From assembly GCA_949592205.1 (NCBI GenBank), contig CATIUR010000005.1, forward strand, positions 91,318,777-91,382,776: a stretch of 64,000 nt of DNA, written 5' to 3'. Under the pieces are notes generated by a model that did not search any database, was not told the origin of the DNA, and worked only from the letters and a program-made list of their open reading frames with translations. This stretch comes from Helichrysum umbraculigerum (Eukaryota; Streptophyta; Magnoliopsida; Asterales; Asteraceae). Position numbers and translations under genes: made by a program. Below are positions 1-26,800 of this stretch, piece after piece (positions within the stretch are counted from its first letter, which is position 1; each line of letters opens with the position of its first letter).

Positions 1-15887
<15,887 letters not shown>

Positions 15888-16150
15888 CCAGAAAATGAAC
15901 ATCTATAATTTATTGCAACGCCTTGCCAATGCTAACACGAGCCAGTGAGACATTTGGACCCCGGCTCCACCGGTAAGGCTGAGTTTTTGTATGATTATAT
16001 TTATAAAAACAGGCTCAATGGTTGGTGTAGATATAGAAGGATAATGGTTTATGAGAGTTGTATATAGCATGCGAGCTCTGATCTCGATGAAATTATATGT
16101 GATCTGTATATTTGAGATGGAAATAAAAAGTAATGTTTCGGACAGAATCT
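15888..16150 (+). terminator. 3' UTR with possible poly(A) signal
   Basis: After the SABRE stop there is no further exon-like text. An AATAAA hexamer sits at 16122-16127, a plausible distance for a plant poly(A) signal. Exact cleavage cannot be read from DNA alone. Confidence 0.45.
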
Positions 16151-16760
16151 CTACAGGTATACGATTAATTCTAATTTGATCTCCAAAAGAGTAAATCTGC
16201 AACTTATTTACCTTTTGTTTTTTCTTTTACATGTACCTCTACTCTTGATAAAAATAATGTACATTCATCTATTTACTTGCAACATGATGAGGTTTTTGTA
16301 TTCAAGTTTTCTATTATCTATTTATTTATTATTATATTTATTATTTATCTTTTTATTTTTTATAGTTAAGTTCTCTACTTTTAAGTAACATGATAAAATA
16401 CTTAAATCAACGTATTAAAATGAGATTATTTGATTATTGTAATCTTAAGGTGATCCACTTTTTCTTCATTTCTAACATCCTTAAAGTCCTATGTATCGTA
16501 TATTCAAACTTTTTGCTAACTATAAAAGGAGCTTAAATCTTATTGGTTTTCAAATAATCATCTTTTTGCAAGGATATATTGAAATATAATTGAAGTTGGC
16601 CACTTTCATATTTTAGTGTTTAGTTTATTGTGGGCATCTCACTAATTGGTACCAATGAAAATATTTTATATATCTACAGTTAAAGTCTCCCAAATCCCAA
16701 TTTAGCTTGTGAGGTGATTATGTATTTTCTTTATGTTAATTTATACATCAAAATAATATA
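16151..16760. other. Intergenic, no gene seen
   Basis: AT-rich sequence between the SABRE 3' end and the next mobile element. Short open frames here are Leu/Phe/Tyr-rich by composition and show no homology that I recognise. Confidence 0.7.
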
Positions 16761-17513
16761 CTCCTTCCGTCACAATTAAAATATCCACTCTAAAAATTAC
16801 ACAGTTTAAAGAATATATAATTAGCATTAAGGTTCAAATGAGTACAGCAATTCTGGGTGAGAATAAGGGAACCAATATGAATGAGCCACATGTCACTTTA
16901 CTCTTTCTCCTCCAAATTTTTAAAAATTAAATATTTCTCAAACGGTAGGTCGCAAAATTATAAAAATTACACCATAAAAATCAGCATTTTATTCTCTTCG
17001 ATTAGAGATGTGACAAGGTATACTTTTGACGAACTTTTTTTTTCTGATTTTTTTGTGGGTTTGAAATCGAGTAACACATGTGTTAGAAGCTGGTAACACA
17101 TGTGTTACTCGCTGCTAACACATGTGTTTCACACTGGTAACACATGTGTTACACGCTGGTAACACATGTGTTACTAGCCTATAACACATGTCTTACACCT
17201 GTAACACATGTGTTACATGCTAGTAACACATGTGTTAGCAGCGAGTAACACATGTGTTAGCAGCGAGTAACACAACAACTAACACATGTGTTAACAGCTA
17301 GTAACACATGTGTTACTAATTATGTAAAACAAAAAAAAAAAGCTGTCGAAAGTATACCTTGTAAGATGGCAAATCGAAGAGAAAAAAATGTTGATTTTTA
17401 TGGTGCAATTTTTATGATTTTTCGACTTACCATTTGGGAGATATTTAAGTTTAAAAAACATGGGGGAAAGTGGGCTCTGTGACACGTGGCTCATTCTAGT
17501 TGGACGAAGAGAG
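16761..17513. mobile_element. Mariner/Stowaway-like foldback element with repeat core
   Basis: It begins CTCCTTCCGTCACAATT after TA and ends GGACGAAGAGAG before TA. The arms are diverged inverted copies, sharing AATGAGCCAC(A/G)TGTCAC, the TTTTTATGGTGTAA-like block and AGTATACCTTGT-like text. The 753-bp element has an unusual core, an array of palindromes at 17071-17316. No protein is encoded. Confidence 0.7.
17071..17316. repeat. Array of TAACACATGTGTTA palindromes
   Basis: About eleven copies of the near-perfect palindrome GTAACACATGTGTTAC are separated by 4-8 bp spacers such as CAGCGA, CAGCTA, ACGCTG and ATGCTA. One copy is degenerate (ATGTCTTAC), and one partial unit near 17270 is truncated to GTAACAC. 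Every full unit contains CACATGTG. Confidence 0.93.
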
Positions 17514-18286
17514 TATATAGAGTTGTGTTGTGATGTAATATTATGATGTGTACGTATGCATATATTTTTTTTTTCACATATGCATAATGCCGTTAAAAAG
17601 TTGTAGGAGGTACAACATTACCTCATTCAATTCGTTTCGGTCAAAAAATTCACTTTGATTATGCATACAGTTTTAGTAATTTTCACTAGATACATTTTTT
17701 ACCAATCAAATAAAATTTCTACCGACTAATTTTTTTTATTGATTGTAATTTGAAAGTAAACACTTATGTGGGATAACCAAAAGTATAATATAGACCCTTG
17801 TAGTGAGAGACGGGGGAATATTTTATTTACCCAAAAAGGAAAAAAGAAAGACAATATTATTTAGTTATGAATCCATTTTTTATTAGTATGTACATGCCCG
17901 TGTTTATACAATTAGCAAAGATATTAAACTACAAACATGCTCAAAAGTATGTCATTTTTATGCATGTTACTCTTTCTATTTATGTTTAATTAAATTCTTG
18001 TCTTTTGGGGTCGAGACAATGACTAATGTTGATCTAAGAAACTTTTTACACTTTGTATTAAAGTCTCAACTAAAAGATAAGTAGGGGTCACATGTAATTG
18101 CAAGCCTATAAAGAAAATTAGTTAAAAAAAAAAAAAAAAAGTGAAGGTGCATTAAACATTTGTACCTTGTGCATTAAGTATAACTAGAGTCAACTAAAAG
18201 CTATGACACATATTTTGTGTGGCCCTCATGATCTACATGTGATTTACCATTCAACTTTTGCAATCCCATAAACCCTAACTGATGAC
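17514..18286. other. Intergenic, no gene seen
   Basis: AT-rich DNA with a short A-run near 18123. I see no coding region or clear repeat boundary. Confidence 0.65.
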
Positions 18287-18391
18287 AAGGGGCGGAGACA
18301 TGGCGGGATAAAATTCCGCCCCTGCAAAACTACAGATGAGATAAAAAAAATTATGCCCCCTCCATCCGAGTTTCCTGGCTCCGCCCCTGAC
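18287..18391. mobile_element. Small MITE-like hairpin with GGGGCGGAG ends
   Basis: AAGGGGCGGAGAC at the left and CTCCGCCCCTGAC at the right are inverted repeats about 105 bp apart. GATGAC flanks both sides (18281-18286 and 18392-18397), as part of an imperfect 8-bp match. It may be a tiny hAT derivative; the imperfect duplication keeps confidence low. Confidence 0.4.
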
Positions 18392-18397
18392 GATGAC

Positions 18398-19199
18398 TAT
18401 GGCCATGGAGCTAAAATATAATGCCTTTGGTAGAGAGAGATAAATGTATAAGTTAGTTAATAATCATGAGTCGAAAATTAATCAGTGCAACAAATATACT
18501 ACTTTTGATGAGTTGGGTATCTTGTATGGATGCCATTCAACACTTTATACATATGATAGCAAAAGTATCACTAATCAATAAATACATACAATAACGATAT
18601 TTCAATAGCTAGATACACACAATTGATCAAAATGAATTTCGATACACACTATAGATTTTGGGCTACAATTAATTACATTCACATCACAATTCATATGCAT
18701 GCATGAAAATCGAACCTTATTAATTTAATTGAACCAACCCAAATAACTTGGAATTATTTTATATATATAATCGATGTTTACATATGGTCTAAGTGTTTAA
18801 CTGTTAGCAAAATCTTTCAGAGGTGTCAATTTTTAGTCATCTACGCTTGCACGATGCTCTCCATCATCTGATCTAAAAAGTTATTAACCGATAACTAACT
18901 CATAATATGTCAGAAACCGGTTTAGTATTCACTGATCCAATATTGTTTACAGTTAATTGAAAATTTGAGCTACATGAATGTTTTTGAACCAGAATCAAAT
19001 CGAATCTTCTCATGCTCAATCCTACCAATAACTGCAAACCCGGTTTGGATTCGATTACCAAACATTAAGCAACAATTTCAGATAGGAGATAACAAATGCG
19101 ACTCATAAAGAAGGTATCAAGTAAATTTTGAAAAAATTTACGACAAAAATTGTTGTTTTCACTTATGCCACATCCTCATATATTAAACTATTTACATAC
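18398..19199. other. Intergenic, no gene seen
   Basis: AT-rich, apparently low-copy DNA. Nothing recognisable on either strand. Confidence 0.6.
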
Positions 19200-19370
19200 G
19201 AGTAATGCTAAATAGACCTAATTACATAGACCTACAAATAGACCTACAAATTTGATTGGTTGTTTTTTTTCTCTCCCCTAATCTCATCCAATCAATATTT
19301 CACATCAACCAATCACATTTTTAGACCAAGATTAAGGCCTACTTAATTAGGTCCACCAATCATTTTCCTT
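19200..19370. mobile_element. Short MITE-like inverted repeat
   Basis: ATAGACCTAATTACATAGACCTA at the left corresponds to the inverse of AGGCCTACTTAATTAGGTCC at the right. The inner text TTTGATTGG pairs with CCAATCACA. About 170 bp, non-coding, target duplication not resolved. Confidence 0.45.
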
Positions 19371-19687
19371 TACATATATGTCTTGTATATATATGGTGCA
19401 CAAGGAAGATTGTACGTCATGTCACGGCTCTGATGATGACCTGTTTAGTGTGTACACATATTAGTGCTAGCTGATTATCAGTGCAAGGATTGATAATAAG
19501 CACCTCAGTGTATACGATTAACTCTAAAATATCGTCCCTAAATTGACATAAATGTGGTACAGTACTCAAATGTCGTATATAGTTACATAATATGCTGAAA
19601 TACCAAGAAATTTGTGTATGGGATTACCACAAGATACATAAATATCATATGATCACTTTTTTTTTTTTTTTTTTTTATGTATGATAC

Positions 19688-19873
19688 TATACTCCATCCG
19701 TCATAGTCTAAGTACTTTGACTGTATATTAAATTTTAAGATCCTTCACTAACTAGAATCCTTACCAATCAAATATCATATTAAAGTCTTTTTTAATGGTT
19801 AAAATATGAAATGGACATTTATATTGGAACAACAAAAATAGAAATATGGATATTTTTAGTGGGAGAAAGGTGC
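19688..19873. mobile_element. Degenerate Stowaway-like remnant
   Basis: TACTCCATCCGTCATAGTC at the left resembles a Stowaway terminus, and the right side reads TTTTTAGTGGGAG, a decayed partner. The arms no longer pair well. Confidence 0.4.
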
Positions 19874-20416
19874 TGATTATTTACAACGTTCCCAACAAAA
19901 TTCTCCTCCTATAACACTGTTCAACAGTATCCTTCCATACCGCCACAATGTTCTCAACGGCTTTCTTCACAGTATTCTCGCACAAAGTCTAGATACGAAC
20001 GCTGCTTTATGTGTTTGATTTATTTATCTTTTTTCCTTCGCACATAATCATTTAATAAATAAAAACACTCTCACTTCTCAAAAACAACATCATCACGAGT
20101 ACACTACTAAAAACAGTGTTATGACATTCTGTGATTTTAACCGGAGACGAAAGTAGCTACTAGAAATAAACTAGAATAAAATATGGGACTAACAAATTAA
20201 AAAATAATTAAACTCACGCGGCGCCTGGCAATGGCCCATACCTTGCTCGCTTGATCCAGGAAAGTCAAAGAAAATCAACCGACATGGTCAGGTCAGCGAT
20301 CGATTTTCTATCCCGCGATTACTACTTTGTTTATATATTTTTCTTGAAATTTGACAAAAACTCAAATTACGGGAATAACACACATGAATAAAAAATACTT
20401 GTATAGTACCAGTTAG
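19874..20416. other. Intergenic, no gene seen
   Basis: No coding region or repeat structure recognised up to the left Harbinger terminus. Confidence 0.6.
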
Positions 20417-20419
20417 TTA

Positions 20420-21064
20420 GACCGCTCACTATGGTTGACACAAACTAACGCATCAGTTTGTACCACATCAGCGCTACGTCAGCTTTTTTCAAAATTGACA
20501 TAAACTGACACTTCACTCCCTACAGTGAACATCAGTTAACATCACTTCTCTTTTTTTCGACCCACACACTAATTTCTTTATTTATTTAAAATACAAACTT
20601 AATAAAACATATTCATTAGAATTAAAAACATTACATTAATATAAAATAAAAATATTTAATTAATTAAAAATATAACATTAAAATTAAAAAATTACAGTTA
20701 CCGAATAAAATACATTAGTTTTTAAAACCATTATTTTGTGTAGTTAAACAAGGTGCATTATGTGGGCTGTGAATTAGCCCAAAGGCCCAATTCAAGACCT
20801 TTTCTTTTGTGTAGCAATTTTATAAACCTAAAATACCACAAAACCATCTTCTCCTTCGTTAAACCACATGCAGATACAGCAGCAACAAACAAGAAATTTG
20901 CAAAAAAAAAAAAGAAACAAACTGACGTGGCCCCCACCTTTCCCCATTTCTCTTCGGTTTGGCGACGAAACCCACCGACGGCGATGAACCGACGCCCCGT
21001 GCCTATGGCGTCGGTTTCGTCGCTTGATCCGACGCAAAGCACCGATGGACCATAGTGAGGGGTC
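20420..21064 (-). mobile_element. HB1: PIF/Harbinger-type non-autonomous element
   Basis: Terminal repeats GACCGCTCACTATGG (20420) and CCATAGTGAGGGGTC (ending 21064) match at 14 of 15 positions. They are flanked by TTA on both sides (20417-20419 and 21065-21067), the Harbinger target. The left subterminal region resembles the right end of HB2 inverted (CATCAGTTTG, CAGCGCTACGTCAGC, ACATCACTTCTC). The right subterminal region resembles the left end of HB2 (CGACGCCATAGGCACGG inverted). HB1 is therefore a short member of the same family in the opposite orientation. No ORF of note. Confidence 0.82.
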
Positions 21065-21202
21065 TTATAACAACGCAATGTCCCACAATATTAATTGAAA
21101 TACGATAATTTACATATGTTTGATTTCATTAATATGAATTCTAAGACTTATTAGACGGGTCCTTATGGCATCGGTTGGGTAGCATCGGTGGGCGTCGGTT
21201 TG

Positions 21203-23814
21203 TGTAACACCCCCAAATTTAGTGATTTTGCGGAAGCATACTTGGGTGTTACTAATCAATATACAAAGCACAAGATATACAGCAAACGACCTCTAAATGA
21301 GACGTTTTGTAAAATAATTACATTTCATAATTAAATCGTTTGAAAACATATAGTTTTCTTTACAAAAATATGTAAGCCTAGAGTCCGCGTATGTGGCAGG
21401 AGATTCTATTACATAACCATAGTTACAAAAGATAATGCCAAAGAATCTCCGTTAAATGCAGTTTGGAAATCATGCGACTCTAGCTAGTAATCCTGGAGTG
21501 ATCCTACTCCGTAAGTGTACCTGAGAATACATGCTAAAAAGGGTCAACCAAAAGGTTGGTGAATCTCACAGGTTTATCAGTAAATAATCAGTTTGAACAC
21601 AAGATTTCATCAGTAGTGCCCGTAGGCGTATATCAAGTATTTGCAAATCTCGCAAAAGTAAAGTAATCAAGTTATACCGTTGCCATGAGGCTCATAATCG
21701 AAGCTTAACCCGTAAATAATCAGTTGCTCCCGTGACATGCTCGAAATTGAGCAAGCATAAGTAACGAAATAATAGTCACCCGTTTATACGTGTAAATCGG
21801 TACGTGGTAGCGCTACTACCCCGGGCAGGGAGGGTCATTTCCCTAATGGATCCATTAACTACTGTTCGCGCTTAAGTCCATAACTAACGATATATGATGG
21901 AGAGACTTCAGTAAGTAGTGAATAACTCATGCAATTCCGTTTGGTATAGAAATCAGTTTAGTACTTGTGATCAGGAAAAATAAGTAGCATGTATCTCCCC
22001 CAATAGGATAAAACAGTAAAAGTGGGGCCGTAAGACTCACCTGAGTCTTTGCAAGTACGTTTATATCAATAAACGAGTAAGTAATATCAACCGTAGGTTC
22101 TCCGAACCCGTAACCTTCAAATGCCTAAACATATAAAGTTAAGTAAGTAGATGTCTCGCAAGACCATCTAGGCTAGTTGTCTACATAACTCGTTATGTCC
22201 AAGTGTTTGTTTAGTAGTCCGTTTGTAGTTTGAAAGCAAATATGGCCCGTTGGTGACGGTTTGTAATAATGATTCAAAGTGTTATCATTATATGTATCGT
22301 TGAATCAGGTTTCGTTATTTGTACGTGTTCAACACTTAGTGTGATAAGTATTTACAACATCAAATGACGGGGGTCCGGGGGCAGCGCCCCTGGTAGCGGG
22401 GTCCAAGGGGCGGCAGCCCCTGGCTGGGGTCGAGCTGCCAGGTCAGCTTGGAAAATTTTTATTTCTATTATATTGTTATGGTGAAAAACGCATCTGGACT
22501 TGAATTTGGGTGAAATCAAGTGATAAATTTTTGGTCTCGATACTTAGTAAAAATGGTTTGAAACTTTCTGTTTTTAGCGTCACTTAAAGCGACACTTAAG
22601 GTTTAGGCGACACTTAGGAAGTGTCGCATAAAATTTGCGAAATATAAGTTTAGGGCGTCACTTAGAGAAGTGACGCATAAGGTGGCGACACTTAGGCAGT
22701 GACGGTAACAAGTGTCGGTTTAAGGTTCTAGGCGTCACTAGAGTAGTGTCGGGCAAGAGTGTCGTATAAAAATTAGGTTTCGATCATAGGCGTCACTAAG
22801 GCAAGTGACGCTAGTAGTGACGGATATTGAAAATGCGTCACTTAGGTAGTGACGGGAAAAGAGGACTTATGCGACACTTAGTCAGTGTCGCACGAAGTGA
22901 CGCATATCTGGGTTCATCAGTGCGTCACTTACGTCTGATCGACGGATTTTGAGCCAAAAACATGTTTTCGGGTTTCCGTTTGGTCCGATTCTTTTACCCA
23001 ACCCTTATATGAACATAATAAGCCTATAGAAACCATAAACTAGTAAAAATGATCAAAAACGAGAGATGTCGGGATTTGTCGGAAACTTACAAAGTGTCGG
23101 ATGAAAAATCCGGAAAGATAGGAATGTAGATCGTGTTGTCGTGGTCACTTTTCTCCAAACGGGTGGTATGCTTCGGCGATGTTTCGTGGTGTTATTTGGC
23201 GATTTTGTGTGGTGGTGGTGGTTTAGTTTTTAGAGAGAAAAAGAAAGAAGAAAAGTAAGAGAGAGAGAGTGTAGGTGGTGAATGAGGGAAAAAGAGAGAG
23301 AGGAGGGGGTTTTGATGAAACTCCCCCACTTTCAGTCTCCGCTCCGCGCTCCGGGTGGTGTTCGTTTTCTCCGTCGTTTTTCGTTAAATAACTATTTTAA
23401 ATATTACTGGTGCGTTTTAAAAATACAAATTATTACGCGATATTTTATTTAAATATTTTACTAATCAATTTATATATTGAATTATAAAGTGTAAGTTTGT
23501 TTATTTAATTTGCGCGTTTTAATATCTAAATTTGTGTACGTTTTGTTTGTACAATACGAATGAATACGAAATATTATCGTAATAATATTTTTGACATAAC
23601 AATGTTACTTAATAAAATTTGGTCACCAACGTCCGTATTAAATTGAATCGAAATGCATTCGATTTAGATTGCGTACGATTTAACCAAATCGCATTTTCGT
23701 ATATATTCAACAATATATATAATTCGATACATTAATTAGCCTAACACAGAACTAATTACATGTATTAACAAAGAATTAGGCACTAATTCTATTCCTAATT
23801 TGCTGGTTGTTACA
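21203..23814 (-). repeat. G1 3' LTR
   Basis: TGTAACA...TGTTACA, 2612 bp, the same length as its partner. It contains a GC-rich hairpin at 22367-22447, a hairpin array at 22575-22930 and a (GA)-rich stretch at about 23230-23310, where it differs from the other LTR by one base. Confidence 0.96.
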
Positions 23815-23850
23815 TTCTCCCCCTGTTAACAGAATTTCGTCCCGAAATTT
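23815..23850 (-). other. G1 polypurine tract and adjoining stem
   Basis: On the - strand the gag-pol stop (TAA 23851-23849) overlaps AAATTTCGGGACGAAATT, an inverted repeat. It is followed by AGGGGGAGAA directly against the 3' LTR. The purine run is the plus-strand primer. Confidence 0.85.
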
Positions 23851-26800
23851 AAGTCGAAGTCACGTTAGGGGTAGAATCGGTGAATAAGTGGGGATACTTG
23901 AGTCGTATTTGGTCTTCCCGTTCCCAAGTGAATTCTGGACCGCGTCGCGAATTCCACCTGACTTTGACGATTGGAATACGACTTTGTTTCAGTTGTTTGA
24001 CCTCACGGTCCATAATTTCGACGGGTTCCTCAACGAAATGAAGTTTGTCATTAATGCGAATCTCGTCAAGTGGTATGATAAGTGTCTCGTCAGACAGACA
24101 TTTCTTTAAGTTAGAAATATGAAAGGTAGGGTGCACGCTGCTGAGTTCAGAGGGCAGCTGCAGTCGATATGCCACTGGACCTATCCTCTCGAGGATCTCA
24201 AAAGGCCCAATGTATCTGGGGTTTAATTTTCCGCGTTTGCCGAATCGGATTACGCCTTTCCAAGGCGATACCTTTAAGAGTACTCGATCCCCAACTTGGA
24301 ACTCGAGTGGCTTGCGTCTCACGTCAGCATAGCTTTTCTGACGATCACGCGCGGCTTTGAGTCGGTTTTGGATTTCAACGATTTTCTCTGTGGTTTCATG
24401 TATGAGTTCAGGACCAGTGAGTTGACTATCTCCCACTTCAGTCCAACAGATCGGTGATCGGCACTTACGACCGTATAGTGCCTCAAAAGGTGCAGCCTTA
24501 ATGCTGGCGTGATAGCTGTTGTTGTATGAGAATTCACACAACGGTAGATGTCTTTCCCAATTTGTACCAGAATCAACTACGCAGGCTCGTAGCATGTCTT
24601 CCAGTGTCTGAATAGTTCGTTCGCTCTGGCCATCGGTCTGAGGATGGTACGCGGTACTCATATCGAGACGGGTACCCAGTGATTTTTGGAGTGACTGCCA
24701 GAAGCGAGATGTGAATCGAGCATCCCTGTCAGAGATAATCGAGATAGGGACACCATGTTGGCAAACGATTTCCTTGATGTAAATTTGTGTAAGGCGTTCC
24801 ATTTTATCGGTTTCTCTGATTGCCAAGAAATGAGCTGATTTGGTGAGACGATCGACGATCACCCAAATGGTATCGCAACCGCTTGCCGATTTAGGTAGTT
24901 TGGTTATGAAGTCCATGGTAATTTGCTCCCATTTCCACTGAGGAATTTCAGGTTGTTGGAGCAATCCGGAAGGTCTTTGGTGCTCGGCCTTGACCTTGGA
25001 ACAAGTTAAGCATTTGCTGACGTACAAAGCAATGTCAGCTTTCATATTCGGCCACCAGTAAAACTCCTTGATGCCGTGATACATTTTGTCGGATCCCGGG
25101 TGGATAGAATATCTGGACTTGTGAGCTTCATCCATCACCAAGTCCCGCAGGTTTCCGAAATTAGGCAACCATATTCGGTTAGAGAAACACCTAACTCCGT
25201 TGGGTCTGATTTCGAATTGTTTATCCATGCCTCGCAAGGCCTCGTTCATGAAGTTATCGGGTTTCAGGGCTTCGAGTTGGGCAAGATGTATTTGGGTGGT
25301 GAGATCGTTATGAATGGTAATACTGAGTGCCCGGACTCGGAGTGGTTTTGTTCGTTCCTTACGACTGAGAGCATCAGCAACCACGTTTGCTTTGCCCGGA
25401 TGATATTTGATCTCACAGTCGTAATCGGTGAGTAATTCAACCCATCTACGTTGCCTCATGTTAAGATCTTTCTGGTTGAGAATGTGTTGGAGACTTTTGT
25501 GGTCGGTGAATACAGTGCTGCGGGTACCATAAAGATAATGTCTCCAGATTTTTAAGGCGAACACCACGGCCCCTAGCTCGAGGTCGTGAGTTGTGTAGTT
25601 TTTCTCGTGAACTTTAAGTTGTCTGGAGGCGTAAGCAATGACCTTTTCTCGTTGCATCAGCACGCAACCGAGACCTTGGTGTGAAGCATCGCAGTATACC
25701 ACGAAGTCATCGGTGCCTTCGGGTAGAGATAGAATGGGTGCACTGCAAAGCTTGGATTTCAACAGTTGAAATGCCGACTCTTGTTTCTCGGTCCAATCGA
25801 ATTTCTTTTCCTTCTGAGTCAGCACGGTGAGGGGTTTGGCAATTGTTGAAAAGTTCTCGATGAAGCGGCGGTAGTAACCGGCCAATCCCAAAAATTGGCG
25901 TACCTCGGTGGGAGTGGTTGGAGCTTGCCAATTCTTGATTGCCTCGATTTTTGACGGGTCTACATGAATTCCCTGACTGTCGATAACGTGTCCAAGGAAT
26001 TGAACGGTGTTTATCCAGAACTCACACTTAGAGAATTTGGCGTAAAGCTCCTCGTGTCTAAGTAGTTCTAGGATGGTTCTAAGGTGTTGTGCGTGTTCTT
26101 GTTCGTTTCGCGAATAGATAAGGATGTCATCGATAAAAACAATGACAAACTTGTCGAGGTATGGTTTGCACACCCGATTCATAAGGTCCATGAATACAGC
26201 TGGTGCGTTGGTTAGGCCAAAGGGCATTACTTGAAATTCGTAGTGCCCGTAACGGGTTCTGAATGCGGTTTTCGGGATGTCAGCATCGCGAACACGCAAC
26301 TGATGATAACCTGATCGAAGATCAATCTTTGAATAACAGCTTGATCCTTGAAGTTGATCGAACAGATCATCGATTCGAGGGAGTGGGTATCGGTTCTTGA
26401 CGGTTAGTTTGTTCAACTCTCGGTAGTCAATACACATTCGAAATGAACCGTCTTTCTTTTTGACAAATAAGATTGGAGCTCCCCAAGGTGAAGAACTCGG
26501 TCTGATGAATCCTCTATCCAGGAGTTCCTGTAACTGAGTGGACAACTCCTGAAGTTCGGATGGGGCTAGGCGGTACGGTGCTCGGGCCACCGGTGCGGCA
26601 CCCGGCACGAGATCAATCGAGAACTCAACCTGTCTAGGTGGAGGTAAACCAGGTAGTTCTTCTGGAAAGACCTCGGGAAAGTCCCTAACGATTGGCACAT
26701 CTTCAAGTCGCTTCTCCTCCGACTTTTTCTCCGTGATGTGCGCGAGTATTGCTGGGTAACCCTTTCTCAGAAATTTTCGGGTTTTTAAACAAGAGATTAA

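Noticed and set aside
17071..17316. CRISPR-like repeat-spacer array
   Set aside because: Spacers are only 4-8 bp and related to one another, repeats are palindromes inside a plant MITE, and there are no cas genes.
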